Assembly (NCBI GenBank): GCA_000514715.1
Contig: AZWL01000015.1
Span: forward strand, 62,001 to 126,000
Reading direction: 5' to 3'
Source: Streptomyces sp. CNH099
Lineage (GTDB): Bacteria > Actinomycetota > Actinomycetes > Streptomycetales > Streptomycetaceae
DNA length: 64,000 nt
Part shown: positions 41,156 through 50,926 of the stretch, piece after piece
How the letters are laid out: each line of letters starts with the position of its first letter
Numbering within the stretch: position 1 is the first letter of the stretch
The notes under the pieces: generated by a model
Seen by the model: the letters and a program-made list of their open reading frames with translations, nothing else
Database searches by the model: none
Told to the model about the DNA's origin: nothing
Position numbers and translations under genes: made by a program

Positions 41156-42025
41156 TCAGTCGCCCGGGTTGCGGCCGGCCATCCGCTCCAGGCGGGCGAT
41201 CCGCTCCGCCATCGGCGGGTGCGTCGAGAACAGCCGCGACATGTTGCCCGAGCCGCGGCGGAACGGGTTCGCGATCATCATGTGGCTGGCCGTCTCGATG
41301 CGGGGCTCCGGGGGCAGCGGGAGCTGCTTGGTGCCGGCTTCGAGCTTCCGCAGGGCGCTCGCCAGGGCCAGCGGGTCGCCGGTGAGCCGGGCGCCGGTCT
41401 GATCCGCCTCGTACTCGCGGGAGCGGCTGACCGCCAGCCTGATGATGCTGGCCGCCACCGGGCCGAGGAAGAGGACGAGCAGCATGCCGAACGGGCCGGG
41501 GCCGTTGCCGTTGCGGTCGCCGCTGGGGATCAGCCAGGCGAAGTTCACCAGGAACATCACCACCGAGGCGAGCGCGCCGGCGATCGAGGAGATCAGGATG
41601 TCGCGGTTGTAGACGTGCATCAGCTCGTGGCCCAGGACGCCGCGCAGCTCGCGCTCGTCGAGGATCTGCAGGATGCCCTCGGTGACGCAGACCGCGGCGT
41701 TGCGCGGGTCGCGGCCGGTGGCGAAGGCGTTCGGGGCCGGGGTGGGCGATATGTACAGCCGGGGCATGGGCTGGCGGGCTTCGTTGGACAGCTCGCGCAC
41801 GATGCGGTACAGGTTCGGCGCCTCGATCTCGCTGACCGGGCGGGCGCGCATCGCGCGCAGCGCGAGCTTGTCGCTGTTCCAGTACGCGTAGGCGTTGGTG
41901 CCGATGGCCACGACGAGCGCGACGATCAGGCCCGTACGGCCGAAAAGGCTGCCGATGAGCAGGATCAGCGCCGACATGCCGCCGAGGAGCGCGGCTGTCT
42001 TCAGCCCGTTGTTCGACCGGTGCAC
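41156..42025 (-). CDS. htpX: Zinc metalloprotease HtpX
   Basis: Membrane M48 protease that degrades misfolded membrane proteins. The product is 289 residues with N-terminal membrane helices, the zinc motif VLGHELMHVYNRD (HExxH), and the third ligand Glu in SREYEADQTGARLTG. GTG 42025 is chosen because GGAGGG lies 8 bases upstream. It is convergent with the EEP gene and downstream of the nuo cluster. Confidence 0.94.
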   Translation of the reverse strand: MHRSNNGLKTAALLGGMSALILLIGSLFGRTGLIVALVVAIGTNAYAYWNSDKLALRAMRARPVSEIEAPNLYRIVRELSNEARQPMPRLYISPTPAPNAFATGRDPRNAAVCVTEGILQILDERELRGVLGHELMHVYNRDILISSIAGALASVVMFLVNFAWLIPSGDRNGNGPGPFGMLLVLFLGPVAASIIRLAVSRSREYEADQTGARLTGDPLALASALRKLEAGTKQLPLPPEPRIETASHMMIANPFRRGSGNMSRLFSTHPPMAERIARLERMAGRNPGD

Positions 42026-42165
42026 GGTATGCCCTCCAAGCCTGCCGCCGCCAGGTGTCGGCCGTCTCCCTCCAGTGGACCCCTCCCCTGCCCAGAACGC
42101 GCGGCCCGCCGGGCAAGTTCCCTGGTCAGCGCAGACGCCGATTGCGCCGGGCGGGTGAGGCGGGG

Positions 42166-43827
42166 TCAGAGAAGGGCTTCGCCCGCGAAGCGGAGTACGA
42201 GCTGCGGGGCGCCCGAGAGGGCGATGCCGAGGGCCGCGGTCAGACCGATCGCACCGCGCAGCGGCGCGGTCAGCGGGGCGGTGCCGGCGGGGCGGAGGGT
42301 GCCGGCGGGGGCCGCGGGGGCCACGGGCCCCGCGCTGCCCGTGCCGCCCGTGGTGCCCGCCGTGCTCACCGGTGTCGCGGTCTCCGCCGCCGGGGCCGCC
42401 GGGCGGAACAGCAGCGCCGTCCACTTCAGGTAGTAGTACAACCCGATCACCACGTTCACCGCCATCACCACCCCGAGCCACCCCAGCCCGGCGTCCACCG
42501 CCGCGCCCAGCACCGCCACCTTGGCGAAGAGGCCGATGATCCCCGGCGGCAGCCCGGCGAGGTTGATCAGGAAGAACGCCAGCGCCAGCGCGAGCGGCAG
42601 CCGCGTCGCCGCCAGGCCCCGGTAGTCGGTGACCCGGCCCCCCTGGCTGTCCCGGCCGCCCTTCGCCGCCACCGCGGCGACGACCGCGAACGCGCCCAGG
42701 TTCACCACCCCGTACATCAGCGCGTACGAGAGCGTGGCGCCCACCGCGCGCCCCGGCTCGTCGGCGTAGCCCGCGGCGGCGATCGGGACCAGCAGGTAGC
42801 CGGCCTGCGCCACCGACGACCAGGCCAGCAGCCGGACCGCGCTGTGCGGGGCGTCGAGGCGCTGGCGCAGCGCGGCGACGTTGCCCGCGGTCATCGTCAG
42901 CGCCGCCAGCACCGCGATCGCCGGGCCCCACACGTGGTCGTACGCCGGGAAGGCCAGCACGGCGACGAGGATCAGCCCGCTGAAGCCCACCGCCTTGCCG
43001 ACGACCGACAGGTACGCGGCGACCGGGATCGGCGCGCCGACGTACGTGTCCGGCACCCAGAAGTGGAACGGCACCGCCGCCGTCTTGAACGCGAACCCGA
43101 CCAGCGTCAGCACCACCCCCGCCGCCGCCAGCGTCTCCAGCCGCTCCGGCGCCGCGGCGAGCCCGTCGGCCAGGTGCGCCAGGTGCGCCAGGTGCAGGCT
43201 GCCGCCGGCGGCGTAGACGAAGCTGACGCCGAGGAGCATGACGGCGGTCGCGGTGACGGAGGAGAGGAAGAACTTCAGCGCCGCCTCGGCCGACAGCCGG
43301 TCCCCGCGGCGGAGCCCGACCAGCGCGAACGCCGGCAGCGAGGCGACCTCCAGGGCGATCACCAGGGTGGCCAGGTCGCGGGCGGCGGGCAGCAGCGCGG
43401 CGCCGGCGGCCGAGGCCAGGAGCAGGAACCAGAACTCGCCGGCCGGCAGCCGCGTCGCGCGTACGTCGTGCACGGACAGCAGCGCGGCGAGCAGCGCGCC
43501 GGCCAGCACCAGGAACTGCACGACCAGCGCGAAGCGGTCGGCGGTGTAGCTGCAGACGTCCGGCTCGCCTGTGAGGCAGAAGGTGCCGCGGTCGCCGTCG
43601 AGGAGCGGCAGGAGCGCGAGCAGGGACAGGGCGAGCGCGGCGACCGCGCCCCAGCCGAGGAGGTGCTTGGCGCGCCCGGGCACGAAGAGGTCGGCGACGA
43701 GCAGCGCGACCGCCGCCACGGCGACGATCGTGGGCGGCGCGACGGCGAGCCAGTCGACGGACTGGACGACGGACTCGGCGAGGACGGCGGAGACGGCGGA
43801 GTCCGCGGTCCCGGGTGCGTACGTCAT
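42166..43827 (-). CDS. nuoN: NADH-quinone oxidoreductase subunit N
   Basis: Antiporter-like proton channel of complex I, 553 residues and about 14 helices. Family landmarks include SLPAFALVGLRRGDRLSAEA, the GALLLHF-type region ALKFFLSSVTATAVMLLGVS, and KTAAVPFHFWVPDTYVGAP. ATG 43827 shares one base with the nuoM stop. Last gene of the cluster. Confidence 0.94.
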   Translation of the reverse strand: MTYAPGTADSAVSAVLAESVVQSVDWLAVAPPTIVAVAAVALLVADLFVPGRAKHLLGWGAVAALALSLLALLPLLDGDRGTFCLTGEPDVCSYTADRFALVVQFLVLAGALLAALLSVHDVRATRLPAGEFWFLLLASAAGAALLPAARDLATLVIALEVASLPAFALVGLRRGDRLSAEAALKFFLSSVTATAVMLLGVSFVYAAGGSLHLAHLAHLADGLAAAPERLETLAAAGVVLTLVGFAFKTAAVPFHFWVPDTYVGAPIPVAAYLSVVGKAVGFSGLILVAVLAFPAYDHVWGPAIAVLAALTMTAGNVAALRQRLDAPHSAVRLLAWSSVAQAGYLLVPIAAAGYADEPGRAVGATLSYALMYGVVNLGAFAVVAAVAAKGGRDSQGGRVTDYRGLAATRLPLALALAFFLINLAGLPPGIIGLFAKVAVLGAAVDAGLGWLGVVMAVNVVIGLYYYLKWTALLFRPAAPAAETATPVSTAGTTGGTGSAGPVAPAAPAGTLRPAGTAPLTAPLRGAIGLTAALGIALSGAPQLVLRFAGEALL

Positions 43828-45407
43828 CAGCTGCCTCCCGCGAGGAGCTTCTGCACGGCCGGGTCGGTGAGGCCGAGGAGGGCCGCGGGCCAGAGGCCGG
43901 CGAGGACGGTGAGGGTGACGAGCGGGCTCCAGGCGGCGATCTCGTACCGGCGGACGTCCCCGAGAGGCCGTCTGTCCCCGGCGCCGGGCGCCGTCCGGTC
44001 GCCCATGCAGACGCGGCGTACGACGACGAGCAGGTACGCGGCGGTGAGCAGCGTGCCGAAGCCCGCGACGGCCATGCAGACCAGGTACGCCGGCCGGGAG
44101 AGCCCGGCGGCCGGGTCGTACGCGGCGAACATCGTCAGCATCTCCCCCCAGAACCCGGCCAGCCCGGGCAGCCCGAGCGACGCGACCGCGCCGAAGGCGA
44201 GCAGCGCGCCGAGGCGGGGGGCGCTGCCGTAGAGGGCGGCGCCGGTGCGGCCGGCGAGGGCGTCGAGGTCGGTGGTGCCGGTGCGTTCCTTGAGGGCGCC
44301 GACGAGGAAGAAGAGCAGGCCGGTGATGAGGCCGTGGGCGATGTTGGCGAACAGCGCGCCGTTGACGCCGGTGGGGGTGAGGGTGGAGATGCCGAGGAGC
44401 ACGAAGCCCATGTGGCCGACGGAGGAGTACGCGATGAGCCGCTTCAGGTCGCCGCGTGCCCCGTTCCGTGCGAGGGCGAGGCAGGCGAGGGAGCCGTAGA
44501 GGATGCCGGTGACGCCGAAGGCGGCGAGGAAGGGGGCGTACGTCTCCATGCCGTCGGGCGCGACGGGCAGCAGGATGCGCACGAACCCGTACGTGCCCAT
44601 CTTCAGCAGCACGCCGGCGAGGAGGACGGAGCCGACGGTGGGGGCGGCGGTGTGGGCGTCGGGGAGCCAGCTGTGCAGGGGCCACATCGGGGTCTTGACG
44701 GCGAGGCCGGCGCCGATGGCGAGGACGGCGATGAGCTGGGTGGTGCGGGTGAGGCCGGACCCGTTGTCAGTGGCGAGTGCCACCATGTCGAAAGTGCCGC
44801 CCTTGAACCCGACCAGGAGGAGGCCGAGGAGCATCACGACCGAGCCGAGCAGCGTGTAGAGGATGAACTTCCAGGCGGCGGGGCCGCGGCCGGCGCCGCC
44901 CCAGCGGGCGATGAGGAAGTACATCGGGATGAGCACCATCTCGAACGCCAGGAAGAACAGCAGCAGGTTGAGGACGGCGAAGGTGGCGAGCATGCCGCCT
45001 TCGAGGACGAGTAGCAGCGCCACGAACGCCCGGGGTGACGGCCCGGCGGGCATGGTGAAGTAGCTGTAGACCGCGCAGAGGAAGGTCAGCAGCGCGGTGA
45101 GGACGAGGAGGGGGAGCGATACGCCGTCGACGCCGAGGTGCAGCCGGATCCCGAGGGCGGGGATCCAGCTGACGTCGGATTCGGCCTGCATGGTGGCCGG
45201 ACCGTCGGCGTCGTGGTCGAAGCCGGCGGCGAGGACGACGGACAGGACGAACACGGCGCCGGTGACGGTGACGCCGTGGCGCAGCACGGCCTGGTCGGGG
45301 CTCTTGCCCTTCAGGCCGGGCGGCGCGGGGAAGAGGGCGGCCAGCGCGCCGAGAAGGGGGAGTACGACGATGGCGGCGAGGACGAGCTGCATCGCGGTCT
45401 GGTTCAT
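43827..45407 (-). CDS. nuoM: NADH-quinone oxidoreductase subunit M
   Basis: Antiporter-like subunit of 526 residues. Segments EMVLIPMYFLIARWGG, KTPMWPLHSWLPDAHTAAPT and the loop YSSVGHMGFVLLGISTLTP are the NuoM signatures. It is coupled to nuoN by a one-base overlap and follows nuoL by 8 bp. Confidence 0.95.
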   Translation of the reverse strand: MNQTAMQLVLAAIVVLPLLGALAALFPAPPGLKGKSPDQAVLRHGVTVTGAVFVLSVVLAAGFDHDADGPATMQAESDVSWIPALGIRLHLGVDGVSLPLLVLTALLTFLCAVYSYFTMPAGPSPRAFVALLLVLEGGMLATFAVLNLLLFFLAFEMVLIPMYFLIARWGGAGRGPAAWKFILYTLLGSVVMLLGLLLVGFKGGTFDMVALATDNGSGLTRTTQLIAVLAIGAGLAVKTPMWPLHSWLPDAHTAAPTVGSVLLAGVLLKMGTYGFVRILLPVAPDGMETYAPFLAAFGVTGILYGSLACLALARNGARGDLKRLIAYSSVGHMGFVLLGISTLTPTGVNGALFANIAHGLITGLLFFLVGALKERTGTTDLDALAGRTGAALYGSAPRLGALLAFGAVASLGLPGLAGFWGEMLTMFAAYDPAAGLSRPAYLVCMAVAGFGTLLTAAYLLVVVRRVCMGDRTAPGAGDRRPLGDVRRYEIAAWSPLVTLTVLAGLWPAALLGLTDPAVQKLLAGGS

Positions 45408-45415
45408 ATCCGGCG

Positions 45416-47473
45416 TCAGCCTCCCGTGACCGACGTGGCGGCGACGACCACGGCGACGGCCAGGACGAGCGCGCCGCCGAGCAGCGCGCTGAGGTAGCTC
45501 TGCACGTTGCCCGTCTGCGACCGGCGGACCGCCGCGCCGAGCAGCCGGGGCGCGGTGCGCGCGCCGCGCACGTACGTGTCGACGACCTCCCGGTCCAGGA
45601 AGCGGACCAGCCGGGCCGCGGCCCGGACCGGGCGGACGAACAGCGCGGTGTACAGGGCGTCGACGTGGAAGCCGCTGCCGGCGTGCCGGTAGAGGGCGGG
45701 GCCGAGCAGGATGCGGCCGGGGTCGGTGGCGGCGCCGTCGGGGGCGGCGCCGGACGCGGGGGTGCCCTCGTCCGCGGGGCTGCCGTACACCGCCTCGTGC
45801 GTGGCCTCCGCCTCGACCTCGGTGAGCGCGGGCTCGGCGCCGGGGTGGGCGGTGACCGCGCCGACGGGGACGCGGGCGGCGAGGCCGGCGGTCTGCCGCC
45901 ACGCCGCGTACGTCAGCGCCGCGCCGACGAGCGCCAGGCCCGTGCCGAGGACGGCGGTGGCGAGCGTCGGGGTGAGGGACTCGCCGTCGAGCCAGTCGGA
46001 GATCCGGCCGACGGTGAGGCCGAACGCGAGGGTGGGGAGGAAGAGCACCCACAGCATGGCGTTCATGACCACCGGGGTCCGCACGGGGTGCCCCGCGTCG
46101 CGGACGTCGTCGGCGGCGGCCGGTGCCGGGGGCGCGCCGGCCAGCAGCCACAGCCGGGCGGCGTACGCGGCGGTGAGCAGGGCGGTGGCCAGCCCGGCGA
46201 CCAGTACGGTCCAGCCGACCCCGACCGGGACGCCCTCGGTGTGGCCGGTGGCCGCGTGCTCCGCGGCGCCGAGGACCGCCTCCTTGGAGAAGAAGCCGCT
46301 GAACGGCGGGACGGCGGCGAGGGCGAGGAGGGCGACGGTCATCGTCCAGAAGGCGTCCGGCGCCTTGCGCCGCAGGCCGCCCGTCCGGGCCATCGCGGCC
46401 AGCGAGTTGGTGCCGGCGGCGTGGATCAGGACGCCGGCGGCGAGGAACAGCAGCGCCTTGAAGGCGCCGTGCGAGAGGAGGTGGAAGACGGCGGCGTCCC
46501 GGGAGCCGGCGGCCAGCGCGCCGGTCATGTAGCCGAGCTGGCCCACGGTCGAGTAGGCGAGCACCCGTTTGATGTCGTCCTGCGCGAGCGCGGCCAGCGC
46601 CGAGCCGACCATGGTGACGGCCGCCAGCACCGCCAGCACCACCAGCGCGGCGGCCGAGGCGGCGAAGACGGGCAGCAGCCGGGCCACGACGTACACGCCG
46701 GCCGCGACCATCGTCGCCGCGTGGATCAGCGCGGACACGGGGGTGGGGCCGGCCATCGCGTCGGGCAGCCAGGTGTGCAGTGGGAACTGCGCGGACTTGC
46801 CCGCGACCCCGGCGAGCAGCAGCAGCGCGATGAGCGTGGGGTGGGCGAGGCCGTCGCCGGACGCGGCCGCGGTCAGGATGCCGCTGATGCGGAACGTCCC
46901 GGCCTCGGCGGCGAGCGCGAAGATGCCGAAGAGGAAGGGGACGTCGCCGAGCTTGGTGACCAGGAACGCCTTGAGCGAGGCGGCCCGTGCGACGTCGGTC
47001 TCCCAGTAGTGGCCGACGAGGAAGTACGAGCAGATGCCCATGATCTCCCAGCCGACCAGCAGCACCATCAGGTCGCCGGAGTAGACGACGAGGAGCATCG
47101 CGGCGGTGAAGAGGGAGACGAGCGCGGCGTACGAGGAGTAGCGCGGGTCGTCGCGCAGATAGCCGGTGGAGTAGATCTGCACGCACGAGGCGACGACGCC
47201 GACGAGCACGGCGACCAGCACCGCCATGCCGTCGAGGTGCAGCGCCAGGTCGATGGGCACCGAGCCGGTCGGCGTCAGCTCGGTGGCGGCGGTCACCGGC
47301 TCGTCGCCGCCCTGCCGGGCCGCGACGACGGCCGCGAGCACGGCGGCGGTCACGGTCGGCAGCACGGCCAGCGGCTGCACCATGCCCGGTGAGCGGCGGC
47401 CGGCGAGCAGGCCGGCGACGGCGCCGAGGAAGGGCAGCAGCGGGACGAGGGCGGCGAGGGTGGTGGTGGTCAC
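45416..47473 (-). CDS. nuoL: NADH-quinone oxidoreductase subunit L
   Basis: The largest antiporter-like subunit, 685 residues, with the long C-terminal arm helix. Landmarks: GWEIMGICSYFLVGHYWE, FPLHTWLPDAMAGPTPVSAL and DDIKRVLAYSTVGQLGYM. GTG 47473 overlaps the nuoK stop (GTGA). The segment from about 45780 to 45860 is an acidic linker. Confidence 0.95.
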   Translation of the reverse strand: MTTTTLAALVPLLPFLGAVAGLLAGRRSPGMVQPLAVLPTVTAAVLAAVVAARQGGDEPVTAATELTPTGSVPIDLALHLDGMAVLVAVLVGVVASCVQIYSTGYLRDDPRYSSYAALVSLFTAAMLLVVYSGDLMVLLVGWEIMGICSYFLVGHYWETDVARAASLKAFLVTKLGDVPFLFGIFALAAEAGTFRISGILTAAASGDGLAHPTLIALLLLAGVAGKSAQFPLHTWLPDAMAGPTPVSALIHAATMVAAGVYVVARLLPVFAASAAALVVLAVLAAVTMVGSALAALAQDDIKRVLAYSTVGQLGYMTGALAAGSRDAAVFHLLSHGAFKALLFLAAGVLIHAAGTNSLAAMARTGGLRRKAPDAFWTMTVALLALAAVPPFSGFFSKEAVLGAAEHAATGHTEGVPVGVGWTVLVAGLATALLTAAYAARLWLLAGAPPAPAAADDVRDAGHPVRTPVVMNAMLWVLFLPTLAFGLTVGRISDWLDGESLTPTLATAVLGTGLALVGAALTYAAWRQTAGLAARVPVGAVTAHPGAEPALTEVEAEATHEAVYGSPADEGTPASGAAPDGAATDPGRILLGPALYRHAGSGFHVDALYTALFVRPVRAAARLVRFLDREVVDTYVRGARTAPRLLGAAVRRSQTGNVQSYLSALLGGALVLAVAVVVAATSVTGG

Positions 47474-47901
47474 GCGGTGGCCTCGGCCTTCTTCGACGCG
47501 GACCCCGGCCCGGCGGCGCCGGTGGCCGTTGCGTCGGTTCCGTCCGCGGTCGCGTCCGCGGGTTCGGCGGTTTCGGCCGCGGTACCGGCGGCGTCCGGCT
47601 CCGCGAGGTCGCGCAGCCGGTCGACGGCGGAGGTGCCGCGGGTGCGGTACACCATCAGCACGATGGCCAGCCCGATGCCGATCTCGGCCGCGGCCACCGC
47701 GATGATGAACAGCGTGAACGACTGGCCGGAGCGCAGAGCGTCGCGGAACGCGACGTCGAAGGCGACGAGGTTGAGGTTGACGGCGTTGAGCATCAGCTCG
47801 ACGGACATCAGCACCAGGATGGCGTTGCGCCGGGCCAGCACGCCGTAGAGGCCGACGCAGAACAGCAGCGCGGCCAGCACGGCCGGGTAGGCGAGATGCA
47901 T
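47470..47901 (-). CDS. nuoK: NADH-quinone oxidoreductase subunit K
   Basis: Small three-helix subunit; the core is about 100 residues with LMSVELMLNAVNLNLVAFD (the conserved Glu) and FTLFIIAVAAAEIGIGLAIV (the second Glu). The product is 143 residues because of an Ala/Thr/Asp tail of about 45 residues, longer than usual. Follows nuoJ almost without a gap. Confidence 0.95.
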   Translation of the reverse strand: MHLAYPAVLAALLFCVGLYGVLARRNAILVLMSVELMLNAVNLNLVAFDVAFRDALRSGQSFTLFIIAVAAAEIGIGLAIVLMVYRTRGTSAVDRLRDLAEPDAAGTAAETAEPADATADGTDATATGAAGPGSASKKAEATA

Positions 47902-48516
47902 TCAGTCCTCCCCGCCCCGGTCCGCGGCCCCGGAGTCGGCCCCGGCCCCGGCCTCGGATTCGGCCCCTGGTTCGGCCTCGGCCCCGCCGTTCTTCCGTGA
48001 CAGCACGATCGCGCCCACCAGCGCCGCCAGCAGCAGCACCGACAGCGCCTCGAACGGCAGCACCCAGTGCCGGAAGACGCTGGCCCCCAACAGGTCCGTC
48101 GTCCCACCGGGTTCGTCCAGGTCGATCCACGTCGTACGGAACGCGTCCACGACCAGCGTCACCAGCAGCACCGCCGCCGTCCCCGCCACGCCCAGCGCCA
48201 CCCACCGGTTGCCCGAGTCGGCGTCCGGCGAGCGGCCTATAGGCGCCCGGGTCAGCATCAGCCCGAAGAGCAGCAGCACCACCACGGAGCCCACGTAGAT
48301 CAGCACCTGCACCCAGGCCACGAACTCTGCCGTCAGCAGCAGGTACTCGACCGCCAGCCCGCCGAGCGCGACCACCAGCCACAGCGCGGCGTGCACCAGC
48401 TGCCGCGTCGTCACGGTGATCACGGCGGCCCCGAGGGTCACCAGGCCGGTGAGCAGGAAGACGATCTCGACGCCGGTGGGCGACAGGAAGCCGTGGGATT
48501 CGGCGGCCAGGATCAT
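47902..48516 (-). CDS. nuoJ: NADH-quinone oxidoreductase subunit J
   Basis: A 204-residue membrane subunit with the NuoJ region AALWLVVALGGLAVEYLLLT and FVAWVQVLIYVGSVVVLLLF. ATG 48516 overlaps the nuoI stop (ATGA). The C-terminus is an acidic Gly/Glu tail. Confidence 0.93.
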   Translation of the reverse strand: MILAAESHGFLSPTGVEIVFLLTGLVTLGAAVITVTTRQLVHAALWLVVALGGLAVEYLLLTAEFVAWVQVLIYVGSVVVLLLFGLMLTRAPIGRSPDADSGNRWVALGVAGTAAVLLVTLVVDAFRTTWIDLDEPGGTTDLLGASVFRHWVLPFEALSVLLLAALVGAIVLSRKNGGAEAEPGAESEAGAGADSGAADRGGED

Positions 48517-49067
48517 GTGCCGCCCTCCTCCGCCGGCGGCTCCGCGGCCTCCCGGGCCCGCGCCGCCTCCGCCTTCTCCACCGCCTTGCGCGCCGCGCCC
48601 AGCTCCTTCGGCTCCTCCCCCGCCGGGTCCGGCGCCGGCGGGGGCGGCACCGTCCACATCCAGTCCCGCAGCCGGTCCCGCTCGTGGGTCAGCTCGTGGA
48701 TGTCGGTCTCCGCGTACTCGAACTCCGGCGACCAGAAGAGCGCGTCGAACGGGCAGACCTCGATGCAGATCCCGCAGTACATGCACAGCGCGAAGTCGAT
48801 CGCGAAGCGGTCGAGGACGTTGCGGCTGCGCTCCCGCCCGCCGGGGGCGGCGGGCGGGACGGTCTCCTTGTGCGAGTCGATGTAGATGCACCAGTCCGGG
48901 CACTCGCGGGCGCACAGCATGCAGACCGTGCAGTTCTCCTCGAACAACGCGATGACGCCGCGGCTGCGCGGCGGCAGCGCGGGCAGGGCGTCGGGGTAGT
49001 GCGCGGTGTGCGAACGCCGCGTCATCGTCCGCAGCGTGATCGCCAGCCCCTTCGCAAGCCCCTTCAT
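48513..49067 (-). CDS. nuoI: NADH-quinone oxidoreductase subunit I (ferredoxin-type)
   Basis: A 184-residue subunit with two 4Fe-4S motifs: CTVCMLCARECPDWC and CMYCGICIEVCPFDA. It passes electrons to the NuoB cluster. The C-terminal tail is Ala/Glu-rich. Starts 3 bp after the nuoH stop. Confidence 0.96.
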   Translation of the reverse strand: MKGLAKGLAITLRTMTRRSHTAHYPDALPALPPRSRGVIALFEENCTVCMLCARECPDWCIYIDSHKETVPPAAPGGRERSRNVLDRFAIDFALCMYCGICIEVCPFDALFWSPEFEYAETDIHELTHERDRLRDWMWTVPPPPAPDPAGEEPKELGAARKAVEKAEAARAREAAEPPAEEGGT

Positions 49068-49070
49068 CGG

Positions 49071-50030
49071 TCAGCTCACCACCTTCACGATGCCGGTCAG
49101 CGCGATCTGCGCGAGCGCGAGCGGGATGAGGGTCGTCCAGGCGAAGCGCTGCAGCTGGTCCTCGCGCAGCCGCGGGTACGTGACGCGCAGCCAGATCACC
49201 CCGAAGGCCAGGATCCCGGTCTTCAGCAGCGTCCACAGCCAGCCGAGCCCGTCGGCGTACGGGCCGTGCCAGCCGCCGAGGAAGAGCACGGCGGTCAGCG
49301 CGCTCAGGACGACGATCCCGGCGTACTCGGCGAGGAGGAACAGGGCGAAGCGCAGGCCGGAGTACTCGGTGTACGCGCCGAAGATGATCTCCGAGTCGGC
49401 GACGGGGGCGTCGAACGGCGGGCGCTGCAGCTCCGCGAGGCCGGCGGTGAAGAACACGACGCCGCCGACGAGCTGCCACGGCAGCCACCACCACTCGAAG
49501 CCGTCCACGATCCCGACGAGGGACACCGTCCCGGCGGCCATGGCGACGGAGGCGGCGGCGAGCAGCATGGGCAGCTCGTACGCGAGGAGCTGGGCGGCGG
49601 TGCGGAGGCCGCCGAGGAGCGAGTACTTGTTCGCGGACGCCCAGCCGCCCATGAGGGAGCCGAGGACGCCGACGCCCATGACGGCCAGCACGAAGAAGAT
49701 CCCGGCGTCGATCGCCTGGCCGACGCCGCCGTCGGGGGCGAAGGGGATGGCGACGAGGACGACGAGGTACGGGAGGAGGGCGACGGCGGGGGCGAGCTGG
49801 AAGACCCGCCGGTCGGCGCCGGCCGGGACGACGTCCTCCTTCTGCGCGAACTTGACGCCGTCGGCGACGAGCTGGGCCCAGCCGTGGAAGCCGCCGGCGT
49901 ACATGGGGCCGACGCGGCCCTGCATGTGGGCCATGACCTTGTGCTCGGTCTGGCCGACGAGGAGGGGGAAGAGCAGGAAGACGACGAGGACGCCGACGAG
50001 GGTGAGCAGGGTTTCGAGCACGTCGTTCAC
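49071..50030 (-). CDS. nuoH: NADH-quinone oxidoreductase subunit H
   Basis: Quinone-site membrane subunit of 319 residues. Landmarks: VMAHMQGRVGPMYAGGFHG, the conserved ELPMLLA and LAELQRPPFDAPVADSEIIF (quinone loop). GTG 50030 overlaps the nuoC stop (GTGA). Confidence 0.96.
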   Translation of the reverse strand: MNDVLETLLTLVGVLVVFLLFPLLVGQTEHKVMAHMQGRVGPMYAGGFHGWAQLVADGVKFAQKEDVVPAGADRRVFQLAPAVALLPYLVVLVAIPFAPDGGVGQAIDAGIFFVLAVMGVGVLGSLMGGWASANKYSLLGGLRTAAQLLAYELPMLLAAASVAMAAGTVSLVGIVDGFEWWWLPWQLVGGVVFFTAGLAELQRPPFDAPVADSEIIFGAYTEYSGLRFALFLLAEYAGIVVLSALTAVLFLGGWHGPYADGLGWLWTLLKTGILAFGVIWLRVTYPRLREDQLQRFAWTTLIPLALAQIALTGIVKVVS

Positions 50031-50926
50031 GAGGCGTCACCGCCTTCGCCGGCGGGGTCGCCCGCGCTGGGTTCGGCGGGCGGGGTGTCCTCGCCCGGGG
50101 CGGCGGCGGGAGGCGCGGGCGGCTCGTCGCCGGGGCGCGGGCGTTCCCACGGGGCGTCGGGCGTACGGGGACGGGGCCGCGGCGTCCCGCCCGCCGCGGC
50201 CCCGCCGCCGGCGGTCCGCCTCGACGCCGAACCCTCGCTCGCCGAGCGCCCGCGGCGCGGGGCGCCCTCCGCTCTCCCTCCCGCTCTCCCTCCCGCGCGG
50301 CGCGGGGTGCGGGCGGGGGCCGGGGGGAGCTGGCCCTTCTGGGGGCCCCAGTCGTTCGGGTCGGGGACGCCCGGGGGCCGCATCTGGCGGCGCTTCGGGC
50401 CGCCGTCGTGGGGTTCGCCCGGTTCCTTCGCGCCCGGCCAGGCCTTCGCGACCCGGGCCGCCAGCACGAAGTCCTTCCGCAGCGGGTGCCCCTCGAACTC
50501 CTCCGGGAGCAGCAGCGGCACCAGGTGCGGGTGGCCGGCGAAGTCGACGCCGAACATCTCGTGCGTCTCCCGCTCGTGCCACGCCGCCCCCGCGTACACG
50601 CCCGTCGCCGTCGCCAGCGCCGGCGCGCCGTGCGGCACCGTCGTACGGAGCAGCAGCCGGCGCGGCGGCGTGCCGACCGCGACGACGTGGGCGGCGACGC
50701 GGAAGCCCTCGTCCGGTTCGTCGACGGCGCTCAGCCAGTCGAAGAACGTGCAGCCCAGCTCGTCGCGGGCGGTCTGCAGCGCCGTGGTCCAGGCGGCGGG
50801 CGGCACGTCGACGGTCAGGACGCCGTACGCCTCGCTCGCCACCGCCCCCGGCCCGAACAGCTCCTCCGCTCCCCGCGGCAGCCACCCCACGGATCCGGCG
50901 TCGTCCGCCTCCCCCGGCTCGGTCAT
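50027..50926 (-). CDS. nuoC: NADH-quinone oxidoreductase subunit C, with extended tail
   Basis: Hydrophilic subunit of 299 residues. The core ends in the family motif HERETHEMFGVDFAGHP and LLLPEEFEGHPLRKDF, which is the NuoC C-terminus. After that comes a tail of about 120 residues, rich in Pro, Arg, Gly and Ala. No nuoD follows; the next gene downstream is nuoH. NuoC normally binds NuoD, so its partner is either encoded elsewhere or absent. Confidence 0.93.
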   Translation of the reverse strand: MTEPGEADDAGSVGWLPRGAEELFGPGAVASEAYGVLTVDVPPAAWTTALQTARDELGCTFFDWLSAVDEPDEGFRVAAHVVAVGTPPRRLLLRTTVPHGAPALATATGVYAGAAWHERETHEMFGVDFAGHPHLVPLLLPEEFEGHPLRKDFVLAARVAKAWPGAKEPGEPHDGGPKRRQMRPPGVPDPNDWGPQKGQLPPAPARTPRRAGGRAGGRAEGAPRRGRSASEGSASRRTAGGGAAAGGTPRPRPRTPDAPWERPRPGDEPPAPPAAAPGEDTPPAEPSAGDPAGEGGDAS

